Source: Cellulomonas sp. (GTDB lineage Bacteria; Actinomycetota; Actinomycetes; Actinomycetales; Cellulomonadaceae). From it: DNA of 34,073 bases. The stretch is taken from the NCBI RefSeq assembly GCF_017744555.1, contig NZ_JAGIBD010000035.1, forward strand, positions 1 to 34,073, read 5' to 3'. The position numbers and the translations under genes are program-made. Below the pieces are notes generated by a model. That model was not told the origin of the DNA and did no database searches. It saw nothing but the letters and a program-made list of their open reading frames with translations. Below are positions 31,466 through 34,073 of this stretch, in pieces. Numbering within the stretch: the first letter of the stretch is position 1; each line of letters starts with the position of its first letter.

Positions 31466-32788
31466 TCAGGCCGGGGGGATGTTCTGGTTCAGGCGGAACA
31501 CGTTGTCGGGGTCCCAGGTCCGCTTGACCTCCCGGAGCCGCGCATAGGTCGCCTCGCCGTACGCACGGTGCACGCCCGCGGGGCCCTCGTCGGCGGTCGC
31601 GTTGACGTAGGCGCCGATGCTCCACGGCTCGAACATCGCGGCCGCACGCCGGCAGGCCGCCACGAGGCGCTCGTCGTCGGCGGGGTCGTCCCAGCGGGCG
31701 CCGACGTCGAGCTCGAACCGGGCGTGGCGGTGCGGGAAGGCCGTCGCGGCGGGGTCGACCTCGGCGATGGCCCCGCCGTACGTCGTGAGGGTCACGACGC
31801 CGTCCTGCGTGGCGGCGTGGCCGACGAACGCCTGCAGGGCCTCGTCGGGCAGGTCGGTGACGTAGTGGTTCTTGCCGTAGCGGCGGTGGCCGTAGCCCGA
31901 GGCGTCGTCGGACCGGGACTGCAGCTCGACGTACGTCATCTCCTCGACGCGGGGGTCGGCCGGCCGGCCGAGGTCCTCGAGCGCCCGGACCAGCGGCGCC
32001 GCGTCGGCGGGCGGACCGACCCACACGAACCCCAGCGTCAGCGGGCCACCGGCCCACACGGTCGCGTGCGCCGTGGCGCGGGTCGGCAGGTCGTGCGCGG
32101 CGGCGAGCCAGGCTCGCAGCGCACCGAGGCCCGTCGCGGGATCGAGGTCCACCTCCGCCGAGAGGGCCTGGGTGCCGACGTCGTGCAGCCTGAGGTCGAA
32201 GCGAGTGACGACGCCGAAGTTGCCGCCGCCGCCGCGCAGGGCCCAGAACAGGTCGGGGTGCTCGTCCGCCGACGCGTGGACGAGGTCGCCGTTCGCCGTC
32301 ACGACGTCGAAGCCGAGCGCGTTGTCGCAGGTCAGACCCACGTGGCGGGCGAGCCAGCCGACGCCTCCGCCGAGCGCCAGGCCGCCGATGCCGGTGTGCG
32401 ACACGATGCCCGCGGTCGTCGCGAGGCCGTACGGCTGGGTCGCCGCGTCGAGCGAGCCGAGCAGCGCGCCGCCCTCCACGTGCGCGGTGCGGGCACCCGG
32501 GTCGACGAACACGGTGCGCATGCGCGAGAGGTCGATCATGAGGCCGTCGTCGGGCACCGCGTGGCCCGCGGCGCTGTGCCCGCCGCAGCGGACGCCGAGC
32601 GGGAGCGCGAGCTCCTGAGCCACCCGGACGGCCATGCGCACGTCCTGCGGTCCGGCGCACCGGACCACGTAGCGGGGGCGGCGGTCGACCGTGCCGTTCC
32701 ACACGGTGCGGGCCTCGTCGTACCCGGGCGAGCCCGGGACAAGGACGTCGCCGTCGAACCTGGCGGGCAGTGCTCCGGCCACGGGCAT
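31466..32788 (-). CDS. FAD-linked oxidoreductase, berberine-bridge-enzyme type
   Basis: This 440-residue flavoprotein has an N-terminal FAD-binding (PCMH/VAO) fold and a C-terminal BBE segment. H71 in RCGGHSAAGH is in position for a covalent 8-alpha histidyl bond to FAD. The position that carries the second, cysteinyl flavin link in bicovalent members reads VSHTGIGG here, without cysteine, so only single attachment is expected. GGGGNFGVVTRFDLRLH and the terminal TWDPDNVFRLNQNIPP are strong family marks. The substrate may be an oligosaccharide or a secondary metabolite; sequence does not tell. The ATG at 32788 is preferred to one at 32824, since the extra 12 residues are low-complexity. It follows the squalene-cyclase-like gene by 49 bp on the same strand. 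Confidence 0.88.
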   Translation of the reverse strand: MPVAGALPARFDGDVLVPGSPGYDEARTVWNGTVDRRPRYVVRCAGPQDVRMAVRVAQELALPLGVRCGGHSAAGHAVPDDGLMIDLSRMRTVFVDPGARTAHVEGGALLGSLDAATQPYGLATTAGIVSHTGIGGLALGGGVGWLARHVGLTCDNALGFDVVTANGDLVHASADEHPDLFWALRGGGGNFGVVTRFDLRLHDVGTQALSAEVDLDPATGLGALRAWLAAAHDLPTRATAHATVWAGGPLTLGFVWVGPPADAAPLVRALEDLGRPADPRVEEMTYVELQSRSDDASGYGHRRYGKNHYVTDLPDEALQAFVGHAATQDGVVTLTTYGGAIAEVDPAATAFPHRHARFELDVGARWDDPADDERLVAACRRAAAMFEPWSIGAYVNATADEGPAGVHRAYGEATYARLREVKRTWDPDNVFRLNQNIPPA

Positions 32789-32837
32789 GCCACCGACTCT
32801 GGCGCCCGGACGACCGAGCGGCAAGGGGACGGGCCCG

Positions 32838-33773
32838 TCAGCCCAGGTCCCACCAGCGCAGCACGCGCAGCGCCCGCAGCGTCACCCAGCGGCTCGGCTC
32901 ACCCTCGGTGTCGCCGAAGCCGAACAGGGTCGGCCCCTCGTGGACGTTCTCGAGAGCCCACCGGCCGTCGGTGTCGGCCTTCGAGCGCAGCAGCGTGATC
33001 GCGTCCTCGAGCCGCGGGTCCCGGCGGTCGGCGACGCGGAAGTGCTCGAGCCCGCGCAGCACGTCGTGGAACCAGCGGACCGGGAACGACAGCATCGTCA
33101 TGCGCGGGTCGGCGACGCCGCCGTCGGAACGCCGCCGGTACAGCCCACGGTCGAGCAGGTACTCCTCCCCCGTCCGCCGGGCCTCGCTGACGGCGTCGGA
33201 CGAGCCACCGGCCCGCTCCCACGCGAGCAGGCCCTCGACCGTGCAGATCGTCGAGTGGAAGGACGACACGGACGCCCCGTACTCCGCCCAGCAGTTCCAG
33301 CCGCCGTCGTCGAGGCGCGTCCGCACGAGCGTCTCGGCGATCGCGTCCCCGCCCTGGCCGAAGTACGCCGCGACCGCGAGCGCGACGCCGTTGATGCAGG
33401 GCTCGACCTCGCCGTCGAAGTACGGCTCGCCGGCGTGGTCCCAGCGGACGTGCGCGCGGACCAGCTCGACGGCGCGCTGCGCCTGCGGCGACGCCGGGTC
33501 GAGGCCGAGCTCGGTGAGCTGTTGCAGCGAGAAGTGCGTCGCGGTCCAGGCGTCGAAGAACGGGCGGTCCTCGTCGACCCAGCCGGGGCGGTAGGTGCCG
33601 CCGTCCCATCGGCCGTCGTCCGCCTGCTCGGCGAGGAGGCGGGCACCCCAGCCCTCGGTCGCGACGCGCGCGCGTTCCGCGGCGACGTCGTCGGGCGGGG
33701 CGTCGACGAGGTCCTGGAGGACCTGCCAGCGGATCGCCGGGTCGGAGTCCAGGAGCCAGGCGGTGACGTCCAT
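32838..33773 (-). CDS. Squalene-cyclase/prenyltransferase-like (alpha/alpha)-barrel protein
   Basis: This 311-residue protein resembles actinobacterial proteins annotated as squalene-cyclase-like. MDVTAWLLDSDPAIRWQVL opens the family, and repeated QW-like segments follow: DDGRWDGGTYRPGW, LDDGGWNCWAEYG, and TDGRWALENVHEGP. There is no DXDD motif of true squalene-hopene cyclases and the protein is half their length, so terpene cyclisation is unlikely; the repeats only define the fold. Function unknown. The ATG at 33773 starts right at the conserved N-terminus. The FAD oxidoreductase lies downstream in the same direction and may be co-transcribed. Confidence 0.75.
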   Translation of the reverse strand: MDVTAWLLDSDPAIRWQVLQDLVDAPPDDVAAERARVATEGWGARLLAEQADDGRWDGGTYRPGWVDEDRPFFDAWTATHFSLQQLTELGLDPASPQAQRAVELVRAHVRWDHAGEPYFDGEVEPCINGVALAVAAYFGQGGDAIAETLVRTRLDDGGWNCWAEYGASVSSFHSTICTVEGLLAWERAGGSSDAVSEARRTGEEYLLDRGLYRRRSDGGVADPRMTMLSFPVRWFHDVLRGLEHFRVADRRDPRLEDAITLLRSKADTDGRWALENVHEGPTLFGFGDTEGEPSRWVTLRALRVLRWWDLG

Positions 33774-33921
33774 GCCGCGAGCGTAGGACCGAAGGCCTGG
33801 GCGGCGCGGAGGTGGGCGCCGCGCGCCGGGCCCTTCGTCCCGAGTGGGTGACGCGGTGTGACCTGCCTCATCCCGACGGCTCCGGTCGCCCTGGGCCGAA
33901 TGGCCCACGGGGTAGCTGTAT

Positions 33922-33945
33922 GTGCCACGCACCCTGGTGTGGCAC
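33922..33945. promoter_or_regulatory. Inverted repeat GTGCCAC-N10-GTGGCAC upstream of the last gene
   Basis: The 7-bp arms 33922-33928 and 33939-33945 are exact reverse complements. They lie 68-91 bp upstream of the ATG at 34013, in a 239-bp divergent intergenic region that holds no other gene. The position suits a repressor or activator site. A GC-rich hairpin (arms 33801-33807 and 33816-33822) lies nearer the squalene-cyclase-like gene. Confidence 0.4.
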
Positions 33946-34012
33946 GCGAACGAGTCACCCGGGACACGGGTGGCCGTCGACCGAGTCCCCGCGATCGACA
34001 AAGGAGCGACGC

Positions 34013-34073
34013 ATGACCACCACCCCCCACCCGGACCTGACCCCGGACCGCGACGAGCGCAGGCGCAAGCGCG
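34013..34073 (+). CDS. Start of a gene leaving the window (partial)
   Basis: An ATG at 34013 is preceded by AAAGGAG at ideal spacing, a strong ribosome site. Twenty codons are visible: a polar, Thr/Pro-rich start followed by a basic run (DERRRKR). This could be a cytosolic N-terminus before a membrane helix or simply a disordered leader. Nothing can be said about function. Confidence 0.75.
   Translation, partial: MTTTPHPDLTPDRDERRRKR

Noticed and set aside
33961..33974. GGGAC-ACGG-GTGGC upstream of the last gene as a degenerate DosR-like box
   Set aside because: The second half-site matches at only 3 of 5 positions, and the gene has a normal ribosome site rather than a leaderless layout.

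Overview
The window is very GC-rich chromosomal DNA (about three quarters G+C by eye), densely packed, with many GTG starts and stop/start overlaps. Together with the gene types this points to an actinobacterium, most likely a Cellulomonas-like member of the Micrococcales; the genus is inference only. I saw no tRNA, rRNA, CRISPR array, insertion sequence or phage gene.

Layout. 193-1904: a Nudix hydrolase and a drug-type MFS exporter. 1920-15412: a nitrogen-respiration island. On the minus strand lies a two-gene nitrite unit: a polytopic membrane protein, then an 881-residue fusion of a 12-13-helix membrane module, a cupredoxin and a complete copper nitrite reductase (NirK). Divergent from it is a winged-helix regulator with a three-cysteine, SufR-like C-terminal domain. 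Then come narK, narGHJI and a small DUF2249 protein. 15419-26410: housekeeping and accessory genes (F420/NADP-type reductase, unknown membrane-anchored protein, GH15 glucosidase/trehalase, YcaQ-like protein, secreted 5'-nucleotidase, chemoreceptor, lactate-monooxygenase-like flavoprotein, a gene remnant, VOC protein). 26535-29520: YqgE/AlgH protein, then a DHA2 exporter divergent from a TetR regulator across a palindromic operator. 29492-31368: two paralogous small lipoproteins and a YwiC-like membrane protein. 31466-34073: a covalent-flavin oxidoreductase, a squalene-cyclase-like protein and the first 20 codons of a gene leaving the window.

How it works together. NarK brings in nitrate, NarGHI reduces it to nitrite at the membrane and NarJ matures NarG. 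The NirK fusion can then reduce nitrite to NO and looks built to receive electrons from its own membrane part through its own cupredoxin. No NO reductase is visible, so the pathway ends at NO within this window.

Most interesting signal. A 14-bp dyad, GGGAC-N4-GTCCC, matches the core of the mycobacterial DosR/DevR hypoxia box. It occurs three times: twice between the nirK unit and its divergent regulator, and once 24.7 kb away in front of the YwiC-like gene. ywiC lies in the nitrate-respiration locus of Bacillus subtilis. Each dyad is centred 42.5-44.5 bp upstream of a start codon, and each start codon follows a -10-like hexamer by 6-7 bases, as expected of leaderless promoters activated from a site overlapping -35. 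This suggests a DosR-type hypoxia/NO regulon joining nirK, the cysteine-rich regulator and the YwiC-like protein. A second shared motif, TT(T/A)TCCACGG, lies at the nirK-unit start (two copies 22 bp apart) and upstream of narK.
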